Source: a virus
Reading direction: 5' to 3' (one strand)
Virus record (IMG/VR): IMGVR_UViG_3300043602_000203
Coordinates: 1 to 41,441 of that record
Length of the DNA: 41,441 bases
Shown here in pieces: positions 30,307 through 37,651 of this stretch. A model generated the notes under the pieces. The model searched no databases. It was given only the letters and a program-made list of their open reading frames with translations, and was not told where the DNA came from. The position numbers and the translations under genes are program-made. Each line of letters opens with the position of its first letter. The first letter of the stretch is position 1.

Positions 30307-31461
30307 GTGAAAATTCGATTCAACGCCAACAAACCCACCCCGAAAAAATGGCTCCTCGACCTCGGCAAAGTAGAAGGCAAACGCCGGCAACTCTTTTTCC
30401 TCTCCGAACGCCAGGCGCAGGACGCGCTTAAAACCGAGGCCCGCCGGCAAAAGGAAATCGGCAACCAATGGCTCGGCCTGGACCACCGCACCCGGCGCCG
30501 CACCCTTGAAATCCTCGGCGAGATTGCCGCCGCAGGCACCACCCTCGAGGCGCTCTGGATGAACCGGAACAACCCGGCCCTCACCGCGAACGCAGGACGC
30601 GCCGACTCGCGCCTAACCATCGGCGCCGCCGTGACCCAATTTCTCGACTCGCGCCGAACCTTGAACCGGAGGCCCAAATACATTCAATCGGTTAAATCAA
30701 CGCTCCTTGCCTTCGTTAAAGGCCGCGAGGAAATGGCCCTGGACCAATTCACCCGAAAGGACCTCACGGACTGGCTCGCCGCCGGCAAACTCAAGCCCGC
30801 CACCTACCTCTCAACCGTTGCCCGGCTCCAATCCTTTTTCACATGGGCAACCGAGGATCAGCACATCAAGGAAAACCCCTCGACCAAACTCGCGAGGCCC
30901 ATCGTGGAAATGGGTGAAATTGAGATTTTGACGAATGAACAAGTAAGGCTCCTCCTGGACCGCACCCGCGCCGTTAGGCCCGACCTCCTCGCCTACCTTG
31001 TCCTCGCCGTTTTCGCAGGCACCCGGCCCGACGAAATCGAACGCTCAAAATGGAAGGACATCGACCTCATCGAAGGAACTTTCACAATAGGCGCCCGCGC
31101 CTCAAAGGTCCGCGAAAGGCGCATTCAGGAACTACACCCGACGGCCCTTGCCTGGCTCGCCGTATGCACCCAAGGCACCCCCGACGCCCCCTTGTGCCCA
31201 CCAAAGCCTCGCGACGTAATTCGGAAAATCCGGCACTCCCTGCAAATCGACCATTGGGCAAACGACATTTGCCGGCACACCGCAATTTCCCATTACCTCA
31301 ATATAACCAACGACCCGGCACTAGTCGCAAAGCAAATGGGGAACTCCGTCAAAATCATCGAAAAACACTACCGCGCCGTTGTAGCCAAGAAAATCTCCTC
31401 GGCTTTCTGGCAAATGTTGCCCGAGACACCCGCCGGCGCCGTCCTCGCCGCAAATTTCTAG
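30307..31461 (+). CDS. Tyrosine recombinase (integrase), 384 aa
   Basis: Site-specific integration of the phage. SAM-like core-binding domain at about 103-185; catalytic domain from about 205 with AGTRPDE (Arg240), SKVRERR (Lys267), DICRHT (Asp320 in place of the usual His, Arg323), MGNS (Asn346 in place of His/Trp) and HYR with Tyr355. The substitutions match a style I associate with Verrucomicrobia integrases, as does the end FWQMLPE. Start GTG 30307 follows a CCACCC leader; no better start is available. Confidence 0.88.
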   Translation: MKIRFNANKPTPKKWLLDLGKVEGKRRQLFFLSERQAQDALKTEARRQKEIGNQWLGLDHRTRRRTLEILGEIAAAGTTLEALWMNRNNPALTANAGRADSRLTIGAAVTQFLDSRRTLNRRPKYIQSVKSTLLAFVKGREEMALDQFTRKDLTDWLAAGKLKPATYLSTVARLQSFFTWATEDQHIKENPSTKLARPIVEMGEIEILTNEQVRLLLDRTRAVRPDLLAYLVLAVFAGTRPDEIERSKWKDIDLIEGTFTIGARASKVRERRIQELHPTALAWLAVCTQGTPDAPLCPPKPRDVIRKIRHSLQIDHWANDICRHTAISHYLNITNDPALVAKQMGNSVKIIEKHYRAVVAKKISSAFWQMLPETPAGAVLAANF

Positions 31462-31537
31462 TTTGTAAACAATGGGCGAAATGCACGCCCAAGTTTCGGC
31501 AACATAAGGGTTTCCATCACTTTCCTTTATGTCGTAA

Positions 31538-31593
31538 AAAGTATTACCTTTTAATTGTTGCGAAAACGCAACGCGCTCGCCGAAATACGCCGC
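31538..31593 (+). promoter_or_regulatory. Short intergenic control region after integrase
   Basis: The gap 31462-31593 has no gene. It holds TATTAC in an AT-rich context near 31542 (a possible -10) and the perfect dyad GTTGCG-AAAA-CGCAAC (31557-31572), whose arm contains ACGCAAC, the core word of the presumed integrase sites. It may control the gene at 31594 or be bound by integrase. Confidence 0.35.
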
Positions 31594-31884
31594 ATGTCCT
31601 CGAAAAAGACTCCCACCAGGAACGGCAAATTGCATTTGACCTTTGCACACCGCACACCGACGAAATCAGACGCGATTCTACGCGCCATCGGACCCTTTAC
31701 GGATTCAATGGGCGCCGACGAAATCGCCGAGACCCGAGCAGCCTTCAGGACGGTGGACGCCGCCCTCGCTGAACGCGCCGCACGATTTCATCGCGAAGAT
31801 ACGCAACAATCTCCTCGGTTGCCGGATCAGAATTCCGTTCAACATCGAGGCGCACTAAATGTTCAAGGTACGCCGAGAAACTAG
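31594..31884 (+). CDS. Hypothetical protein convergent with the RHH gene, 96 aa
   Basis: The first about 65 residues look coding (LHLTFAHRTPTKSDAILRAI, SMGADEIAETRAAFRTVDAA, LAERAARFHRED). The remainder (TQQSPRLPDQNSVQHRGALN) overlaps the opposite-strand RHH gene by 140 bases and reads like its shadow. If real, the two genes produce overlapping antisense transcripts. No family recognised. Confidence 0.4.
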   Translation: MSSKKTPTRNGKLHLTFAHRTPTKSDAILRAIGPFTDSMGADEIAETRAAFRTVDAALAERAARFHREDTQQSPRLPDQNSVQHRGALNVQGTPRN

Positions 31885-32020
31885 CCCGATGCCCAAATTC
31901 AACCGCCCTCTCCTTTGCCTTTGGGTAAAGCTCCTCGGCCATCGTGAAACAAAGCACCCGCCGCTTGCGTTTTTTCTTTCCCGTTGTCGCAATAATCTTT
32001 CCTTCGCCGTTCGTTGTCAT
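31745..32020 (-). CDS. RHH DNA-binding protein, probable repressor (reverse strand), 91 aa
   Basis: The only confident reverse-strand gene. Residues about 18-60 fit an RHH fold: strand RVLCFTM, helix AEELYPKAKERAVEFG, helix SFSAYLEHLVRLDVER. The N-terminus is Lys/Arg-rich (KKRKRR). It faces the RHH gene at 32167 across a 146-bp control region with direct repeats at its own start, typical of an autoregulated phage repressor. Which of the two maintains lysogeny cannot be told. Confidence 0.7.
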   Translation of the reverse strand: MTTNGEGKIIATTGKKKRKRRVLCFTMAEELYPKAKERAVEFGHRASFSAYLEHLVRLDVERNSDPATEEIVAYLRDEIVRRVQRGRRPPS

Positions 32021-32035
32021 GTTGTCACGTTGTCA
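32013..32035. promoter_or_regulatory. Three direct repeats GTTGTCA (period 8) at the RHH gene start
   Basis: GTTGTCA occurs at 32013, 32021 and 32029. On the reverse strand this is TGACAAC three times, the copy at 32013 covering the start codon. Known RHH repressors such as omega bind tandem heptad repeats, so these are likely operator heptads for one of the flanking RHH proteins. TTGACA in the outermost copy might also act as part of a promoter. Confidence 0.55.
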
Positions 32036-32166
32036 AAATGCTACCCCTTAATTTTCGCGCAAACTACTACTTTTTAACAACTTTTAAGAACGGTTAATAA
32101 AATACCGTTTTTTTTATTGCCTGCGAGTGTATTACAATCCACATATAACGCAGTACACCTCCCCCA
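32021..32166. promoter_or_regulatory. Divergent control region between two RHH genes
   Basis: AT-rich intergenic region. It contains the GTTGTCA repeats at its left edge, an AACGGT/ACCGTT stem (32089-32094, 32104-32109) followed by eight further Ts, readable as a + strand terminator or as an operator, and the dyad TGTATTACA at 32128-32136, 31 bases before ATG 32167. TATTAC (32130-32135) may be the -10 for rightward transcription. Probable lysogeny switch. Confidence 0.55.
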
Positions 32167-32343
32167 ATGAAGAAGAACCGCGAGACCCCGAAACGCTCCA
32201 CAATCGTCAAATCCATTTCGATACCGCCAAAGCTTTATACTTGGGCGGAGGACCACGCGAAACGAGACCGGCGAACCTTTTCTTCGCTTGTTGCCGCCTT
32301 GATCGAACGCGAAATGAAGGACCACCTCGCCGCCGCCGCCTAA
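32167..32343 (+). CDS. RHH DNA-binding protein, Arc/CopG type, 58 aa
   Basis: Nearly pure RHH domain: basic N-terminus KKNRETPKRS, strand TIVKSISIP, helix PKLYTWAEDHAKRD, helix TFSSLVAALIEREMKDHLA. It is divergent from the RHH gene at 32020 and leads the rightward early operon (excisionase-like, RecT, nuclease, replication). It therefore takes the place Cro occupies in lambda. ATG 32167 follows CACCTCCCCCA. Confidence 0.75.
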   Translation: MKKNRETPKRSTIVKSISIPPKLYTWAEDHAKRDRRTFSSLVAALIEREMKDHLAAAA

Positions 32344-32356
32344 CACCCCTGGCGCC

Positions 32357-32686
32357 ATGGACACCCCACCCACCGACGCGCCCCCGTCCCCGGAAATGCC
32401 GGAGGACTTGCCCGAATACGCCAAGCCACTATTCCGGCTTTTCTACGATTTCCTCGCAAAAGGTGTTTCCCCGGACCTCGCCTTGACCCAGGCCCGCGCC
32501 ATTGTCGGCCCGCAGCCCCCGCGCCCCATCCTCACAATCGAGGAATTCGCAGCAATCGTTCACCGCCGGCCGGAGACCGTGAAGAAATGGGCAGCAACCG
32601 GAAAAATTCCCGCCGTTAAAGCTCCCGGCGACGATTTCGTTTTAGGTTTCCAACTCGAAACCGCCCTTAAAGCACTCACCAAATAA
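32357..32686 (+). CDS. Excisionase-like helix-turn-helix protein, 109 aa
   Basis: Residues about 60-105 (ILTIEEFAAIVHRRPETVKK, WAATGKIPAVKAPGDDFVLG) fit the MerR/excisionase-type winged helix used by Xis proteins and by DNA-binding regulators. The N-terminal half is Pro-rich then helical (YAKPLFRLFYDFLAKGVSPD). Location after the switch and near the integrase supports excision directionality, but a replication or packaging adaptor is possible. Confidence 0.6.
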   Translation: MDTPPTDAPPSPEMPEDLPEYAKPLFRLFYDFLAKGVSPDLALTQARAIVGPQPPRPILTIEEFAAIVHRRPETVKKWAATGKIPAVKAPGDDFVLGFQLETALKALTK

Positions 32687-32732
32687 ATCCGCCCCTCTGG
32701 TGGACCGTTTCACCCTCAAATAAATCCCACAC

Positions 32733-33686
32733 ATGGAACACGCCCCACAAACCCCGAACTCCTTTTTCGACAATGCCGCCGAACTCATCCCGGCTTGTGC
32801 GAAGATGGGAGAAGTTATAGCCGCTTCCGGCTGGTTTAATTGCGAACGCTCCGAACAAGGCACCGCAATCGCCTACGTTGCCCAGGCCGAACGGCTCAGC
32901 CTTCTCCAACTCCTCGCGGAATATCATTTCATCCGAGGCAGGCCAATGCTCAAGGCCGAGGCAATGGCCGCCCGATTTCGCCGCGCCGGAGGACGCATCC
33001 TGATAATTGAACGCTCCCCAAAACGCGCCTCAGTCAAAGCCACCCTGGACGGTCAATCCGCGACCTTCGAGGAAACATGGGAACAACTCGAACGCGAACC
33101 CTGGACGAAAGGAAAGGACGGCAAACCCAAGGACACATACGCCACACCGCGAGGCCGCGAAAAAATGCTCTGGCACCGTTGCGTTGCTGACGCAATCAAG
33201 ACCCTCGCGCCCGAGGTAACAAGCGGCTTGCCCGTTGAAGGAGACCCAACCGAGGCCGAACCGGAGGCCCAGGCGCTTGACCTCGGCCCGGCGCCCGCTT
33301 CAATCCCTGCACCCAAGCCCACGACCCCGGCCGCACCCCCACCGGCGCCCGCTCCGACACCGAAACCACCGCCACCGCCACCCGCAGACCCGGCGCCGAC
33401 CATCGGCCCGCCGGCGCCCGCAAAAGGACTCAACACCCGCGACCCCGCCCGCAAAGACCCGCTCACCGGACTCCTCGACGCCGGCACCGTCGCACAAATC
33501 CGCGCCCTCATCGGCGAGAACGACGCAGGCGCCCGCGCCTTTTCCATCCTCCGCAAGCACATGACCAAGGAGAACGCCGCACGCGAGGACTGGGTTTCAC
33601 ACATCCCACCCATAACCGCGGTGGGCATCCTCAACAACGCCGAGCAGTACAAAAAGGCCATTGAACCGGACAACGCCCTCCCATGA
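32733..33686 (+). CDS. RecT-like single-strand annealing protein with Pro-rich linker, 317 aa
   Basis: Residues about 8-175 follow the RecT-like phage family: a helix at AELIPACAKMGEVIAASGWF, AIAYVAQAERLSLLQLLAEY, HFIRGRPMLKAEAMAARF, and YATPRGREKMLWHRCVADAI ending in APEVTSGL. It would anneal single strands for recombination with the nuclease encoded next. A proline/alanine-rich linker (about 185-245) leads to a separate helical C-terminal part. The stop overlaps the next start. Confidence 0.65.
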   Translation: MEHAPQTPNSFFDNAAELIPACAKMGEVIAASGWFNCERSEQGTAIAYVAQAERLSLLQLLAEYHFIRGRPMLKAEAMAARFRRAGGRILIIERSPKRASVKATLDGQSATFEETWEQLEREPWTKGKDGKPKDTYATPRGREKMLWHRCVADAIKTLAPEVTSGLPVEGDPTEAEPEAQALDLGPAPASIPAPKPTTPAAPPPAPAPTPKPPPPPPADPAPTIGPPAPAKGLNTRDPARKDPLTGLLDAGTVAQIRALIGENDAGARAFSILRKHMTKENAAREDWVSHIPPITAVGILNNAEQYKKAIEPDNALP

Positions 33687-34780
33687 ACGCACCCCTCCGC
33701 CCCTCGGCTTTGCCGATCCTTGCCAAATCGCCGCTTTTCACCCCAGGCGCAGGAACCGAATGGACCGACGCCGGCACCCTCCGGCACAAGGCGCTTGCCA
33801 GCTACTACAACGACCCCGACGGCGAGGCCCTCGAGGACTTCGACGACGAGGCCGCCGACGCTATCAGATGGGCCGCAGACCAAATCCGAATTCTCGCGCC
33901 CGTTAATGATTTCCCCGTCCGCTTTGAAGTACCGCTCACCATTCCGGCGCCCGACCTCGGCGACGACATCCCAGGAACCGCCGACGTAGTTTGCGGCCCC
34001 GTCCTCCTGGACCTCAAGAGCCGGCCCCGATCCTATGACGAACAAATGGCCGCCTATAGCCTCGGCCTACTTTGCCAAAACCCGGACCTGCAACTAATCC
34101 GCGCCCACCTCCTTTTTGCCACGACGCGCACCGTTTCAACCTTGGAATTCGACCTGGACGGCGCCCTCGACCTGGTATGGCGAACCATCCGGCACGCGCA
34201 GGAGGCCACCGTTTGCAAAATTTCGGAATACTGTTCCTGGTGCGCCATCCGGCACCGATGCGACCTCTACACCGCGAAAGCCTTCGCCATCGCCAACGGC
34301 CGCGACGACTGGCCCGCGCCCAAGAACTTTCACGCCTCGGAACTTACCGACCCGGCCGAACTAGGGAAGGCGCTCCGGCTCGCCCGCCTGGTTGCACGCT
34401 GGGCGGAGTCCGTTGAACACCACGCGCTTGACGCCGCGACGAAACGCGGACTTGTTGCCGCCGGCTTCGAATTGAAAGCAGTTAAAGCCCGGCAATGGGT
34501 TTCAGACACCGCCGGCGCCTTTCCGCTCCTCGGCTTGCCCCAGGCCGATTTCCTCAAATGTTGCGACCTCCGGCTAAACACCTCGCCCACCTACCCGGAA
34601 AAACTCGGCGCGGTGGACCTATACCGCGAGAAGAACGGAATGAAGAAGGCCCCGGCGAAACGTGAGGTAATGGAAAAACTCGGCCCCGTCCTCGGCACAG
34701 GCAACCCCGGCTTGAAACTCAGCCCGATAAAGGAAGGAACAGAAACCGAAGAAACCACCCAAGAACATGCCAACATTTAA
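33683..34780 (+). CDS. PD-(D/E)XK exonuclease with Cas4-like Cys cluster, DUF2800-like, 365 aa
   Basis: PGTADVV...VLLDLKSRPRSYDEQMAAYS shows the nuclease core (Asp of GTAD, DxK of LDLKS, and the Gln/Tyr helix). CKISEYCSWCAIRHRC provides four cysteines like the iron-sulfur cluster of Cas4/AddB nucleases, although here they all lie C-terminal to the core. Partnered with RecT it forms a recombination pair like lambda Exo/Bet. Coupled by ATGA at 33683. Confidence 0.7.
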   Translation: MNAPLRPSALPILAKSPLFTPGAGTEWTDAGTLRHKALASYYNDPDGEALEDFDDEAADAIRWAADQIRILAPVNDFPVRFEVPLTIPAPDLGDDIPGTADVVCGPVLLDLKSRPRSYDEQMAAYSLGLLCQNPDLQLIRAHLLFATTRTVSTLEFDLDGALDLVWRTIRHAQEATVCKISEYCSWCAIRHRCDLYTAKAFAIANGRDDWPAPKNFHASELTDPAELGKALRLARLVARWAESVEHHALDAATKRGLVAAGFELKAVKARQWVSDTAGAFPLLGLPQADFLKCCDLRLNTSPTYPEKLGAVDLYREKNGMKKAPAKREVMEKLGPVLGTGNPGLKLSPIKEGTETEETTQEHANI

Positions 34781-35294
34781 CGACTCAGCACCCAAAGGCC
34801 CCCGCGCCAAACTCATGCCCGAGGGAGACTATATTCTAACCGTTGTCGGTTTCGCGCAGAGAATTTCCACAGGCGCAAAAACCAACGGCTCAACCCTATA
34901 TGCAGTTGATTTCGCCATGGAACCCGAAGGCGCCGCGACCGATGCACTCATCGACGCCCCTTCTAGCGCATGGAAAATCGACAATTTTCTAAAGGCCTGC
35001 GGTGTCGCAATAGAGAAAGGCACAGACTTCGAATTTCTCAAAGGCCGCGCCATGGATCGAAACGTCTTATGGGTGGACCCTTACGGCCTACGATGCCGCG
35101 CCCACATTGTAGTTGAAGAATTCACCACCAGGAACGGCGCCAGGATGAAAGCTAACAAGGTGGGCGCCTACCTGGAACAAGGGAAAAAAAAACTCGAGAG
35201 GATGTCGCAGGAGGACCTCGAGAACCTGGAGAACATCCTAAATCAACAGACCACCGAGGACAGACCAACGGAAACGGACACGCGGCCGTTTTAG
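34767..35294 (+). CDS. DUF669-like protein, probable single-stranded DNA-binding, 175 aa
   Basis: Features: PEGDYILTVVGFAQRISTGA, followed by AVDFAME and GRAMDRNVLWVDPYGLRCRA. This is the pattern of DUF669/SSB-like phage replication proteins (OB-fold). It overlaps the nuclease gene at its start. It contains a run of nine A (35184-35192), in frame as Lys-Lys-Lys, a possible slippage site. Ends with TAG at 35292. Confidence 0.6.
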   Translation: MPTFNDSAPKGPRAKLMPEGDYILTVVGFAQRISTGAKTNGSTLYAVDFAMEPEGAATDALIDAPSSAWKIDNFLKACGVAIEKGTDFEFLKGRAMDRNVLWVDPYGLRCRAHIVVEEFTTRNGARMKANKVGAYLEQGKKKLERMSQEDLENLENILNQQTTEDRPTETDTRPF

Positions 35295-35296
35295 AC

Positions 35297-35737
35297 ATCA
35301 ATGGGCAATATGGATTTCCGATTGCGCTACACCCGCCCGCGCCCAATGGCGACGGCGCCGAAGTATGGGAACACATTAAAGGTTTCCCAGGCTATTCAAT
35401 CTCAACGCACCGCCGCGTCAAATTGCTATACAAAGGAAAGGAACGTTTCCCAAACATTGGAAACGGCCGAGACGGATACCAATGGGTTAACCTTACAAGA
35501 AACGGCAAAACATGCCAGCGCCGCCTCCACACCTTGCTTGCCGAGGCCTTTTTGCCGAAACCAAACACGCCGGCAAAACTCATCGTGAACCACCTGGACA
35601 ACAACGGCCTCAATAATCGCCTCTCAAACCTCCAATGGGAAACCCCGTCAGGCAACTCAAAGCACGCTCACGCTTTCTATAAAACCAATCCCCGCCCATG
35701 CAAAACCCAACCCTCCTCGAACAAATCGCGACCGTGA
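35297..35737 (+). CDS. NUMOD4/HNH endonuclease without a canonical start codon
   Basis: EVWEHIKGFPGYSISTHRRV is a NUMOD4 DNA-binding motif and VNHLDNNGLNNRLSNLQW an HNH motif, typical of free-standing homing endonucleases. The frame is open from 35156, but no ATG, GTG, TTG or CTG occurs before the NUMOD4 motif. The start given (ATC 35297) is a guess. Alternatives are ATT 35321, or a -1 slip from the DUF669 gene at the A9 run. The tail overlaps the next gene. Confidence 0.6.
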   Translation: MNGQYGFPIALHPPAPNGDGAEVWEHIKGFPGYSISTHRRVKLLYKGKERFPNIGNGRDGYQWVNLTRNGKTCQRRLHTLLAEAFLPKPNTPAKLIVNHLDNNGLNNRLSNLQWETPSGNSKHAHAFYKTNPRPCKTQPSSNKSRP

Positions 35738-35904
35738 AAGGCTACATTAAAAGTCTGGAAAAACTGGTTGCCGAAGCACCCGGACCTTGCGTTGCACAAA
35801 CCGACCTAGCCGTTTTCAAGGCAATCCTCGAAAGCCTCCGAACCCTGCACAGCAGCACCGGATCAGACCTTTTCCCGAGGGAAACCCACAACCCGCCCAA
35901 GTGA
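35698..35904 (+). CDS. Small helical protein, 68 aa
   Basis: ATG 35698 follows CCGCCC. Helical with heptad character (LLEQIATVKGYIKSLEKLVA, AVFKAILESLRTLH). No family recognised. Overlaps the end of the HNH frame and, through GTGA at 35901, the RHH gene, so it probably travels with the replication operon. Confidence 0.55.
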   Translation: MQNPTLLEQIATVKGYIKSLEKLVAEAPGPCVAQTDLAVFKAILESLRTLHSSTGSDLFPRETHNPPK

Positions 35905-36098
35905 AACCCAAACGCAACCCGAACCAACCGGCCGACGGCAAAACCCGGATTTGCTTTGACGCCCCGGACGCGCTCGCCGAACGCCTGGACGCCATCGCCG
36001 GCCGCCTCGCCTATAAGCACCGCTCCCACCTTTTGCTTGTTATATTAGAGGCCGCCGCCGGCCGAATCGACCGCGACTTTGAACGGCTCAACCCGTGA
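35901..36098 (+). CDS. RHH-like DNA-binding protein, 65 aa
   Basis: After a basic Asn/Pro-rich N-terminus, KTRICFDAPDALAERLDAIA and GRLAYKHRSHLLLVILEAAA fit a strand-helix-helix RHH fold. GTG 35901 overlaps the previous stop, and its own stop overlaps the helicase start (GTGA at 36095). It is the fourth RHH protein in this genome. Its target is unknown; plasmid CopG-like control of replication is a plausible analogy. Confidence 0.55.
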   Translation: MKPKRNPNQPADGKTRICFDAPDALAERLDAIAGRLAYKHRSHLLLVILEAAAGRIDRDFERLNP

Positions 36099-37648
36099 CC
36101 CTCCGCCCGTACCAACTCGAGGCCGTTGAAGCAGTTGAAAACGGCTGGAAAGAATTTCGCAAGCAACTCCTGGTTGCCCCGACCGGCTCCGGCAAAACCA
36201 TAATGTTTTCCGCCCTCGCGAACCGCGCCTTGCCGGACAAAACCCTAATACTCGCCCACCGCGACGAACTCATCGAGCAGGCCGTGGACAAGCTACACCA
36301 GGCAACCGGAATCATTGCCGAAAAGGAAAAGGCAGAATTCACCGCCTCAGTTACCGCGCCCGTTGTAGTGGCCTCGGTTCAATCAATGGTCCGACGCCTG
36401 GACAACTGGCCCGCGACCCATTTCGGCACAGTTATAATCGACGAGGCGCACCATGCCCTTGCCGGCCAATGGAGGACCGTTTTACAACATTTTGACCCCT
36501 ACGCGAATGTATTAGGAGTGACCGCAACACCAGACCGCGGCGACAAAAAGAACCTCGGCCAATACTTCGAAAACGTCCCGTTTCAAATCTCACTGGTGGA
36601 CCTAATCCGCCAACGTTTCCTTTGCCCAATAACAATTCAAACCGTACCGCTCGCCCTCGACATTTCCGACGTTCGACAGACCGCCGGCGACTATAACGAG
36701 GCAGACCTAGGCGAGGCCCTTGAACCCTACCTCAAACTCATCGCCCAGGCGCTCGCCCGAATTGTCCCCTTTCGCCGGACCCTCGCATTTTTGCCGCTCA
36801 TCGCGACCTCCCAAAAGTTTGTTGCCGCCTGCAACGCCGCCGGCCTCAACGCCCGGCACATTGACGGAAACTCGCCAGACCGCGCCGAAATCCTCGCCGC
36901 ATACGCCCGCAATGAATTCGATCTTTTAAGCAACTCGGCCCTCCTCCTTGAAGGTTTCGACGACCCGGAAATTGATTGCGTCCTAATGCTCCGGCCCACC
37001 CAAAGCCGGCCCCTCTACGCACAGGCAATCGGCCGAGGCACCCGCACCGCCGAAGGCAAAAAGAACCTCCTTGTACTCGATTTCCTCTGGCAATCCTCAA
37101 AGCATAACCTGGTCAGGCCGGCGCACCTCATCGCCGAAACGCCCGAGATTGCCGACGCAATGACGGAGGCCGCCAACGCAAAGGCCGAACGCGGCGAAAC
37201 CCAAGGCAACCTCGACCTCCTCGGCCTGCTATCCGAAGCCAAAGCCAAACGGGAGGCCGCCTTGCGAAAGCAGCTTGAAGAAAACCGGCGCAAACAAGGC
37301 CGCACCGTTGACGCAATCGAGTTTTGCCTAAAGCTCGGCGCCTCGGACCTCGCCGACTACGAAGCCACGATGAAATGGGAACACCAGGCGCCCACGGAGA
37401 AGCAGACGGCCGCACTCGAAAAATTCGGAATTGACGGCGCCTCGGTTCAAAATCGCGGCCACGCCTCAAAGCTCCTCGACTTGGCGATTTCCCGCGCGCA
37501 GGCCGGACTCGCCTCATTCCGTCAAATCCGGCTCCTTGAACAATTCGGTTTTCCCAACGCGAAGAAAGCCACAAGGGAAACCGCCGACGCTTTTCTAAAC
37601 GACAAACTCGGCGAACGACGACCCGCCCCCAGGCGCCAGGCCGCATGA
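36095..37648 (+). CDS. SF2 DNA helicase (UvrB/SSL2-type), 517 aa
   Basis: Motif I APTGSGKT (residues 28-35), Ia LILAHRDELIEQ, II DEAH within TVIIDEAHHALAG, III GVTATPDRGD, and motif VI AQAIGRGTRT. The N-terminal LRPYQLEAVEAV (Q-like motif) is typical of this helicase group. The C-terminal 130 residues form a helical extension (SEAKAKREAALRKQLEENRR) with an ALEKFGID-type repeat. Probable role: unwinding in phage replication or recombination. GTG start 36095, overlapping the RHH stop. Confidence 0.85.
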   Translation: MTLRPYQLEAVEAVENGWKEFRKQLLVAPTGSGKTIMFSALANRALPDKTLILAHRDELIEQAVDKLHQATGIIAEKEKAEFTASVTAPVVVASVQSMVRRLDNWPATHFGTVIIDEAHHALAGQWRTVLQHFDPYANVLGVTATPDRGDKKNLGQYFENVPFQISLVDLIRQRFLCPITIQTVPLALDISDVRQTAGDYNEADLGEALEPYLKLIAQALARIVPFRRTLAFLPLIATSQKFVAACNAAGLNARHIDGNSPDRAEILAAYARNEFDLLSNSALLLEGFDDPEIDCVLMLRPTQSRPLYAQAIGRGTRTAEGKKNLLVLDFLWQSSKHNLVRPAHLIAETPEIADAMTEAANAKAERGETQGNLDLLGLLSEAKAKREAALRKQLEENRRKQGRTVDAIEFCLKLGASDLADYEATMKWEHQAPTEKQTAALEKFGIDGASVQNRGHASKLLDLAISRAQAGLASFRQIRLLEQFGFPNAKKATRETADAFLNDKLGERRPAPRRQAA

Positions 37649-37651
37649 CCT

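Noticed and set aside
33053-34045. 330-codon reverse-strand open frame
   Set aside because: It lies opposite the RecT-like and nuclease genes, both of which have clear motifs; its composition (Gly/Val/Ala/Ser-rich, repetitive) is that of a shadow of C-ending codons.
35301-35588. Frame from ATG 35301 as the start of the HNH gene
   Set aside because: It is in a different frame from the NUMOD4/HNH motifs and yields a featureless shadow peptide.
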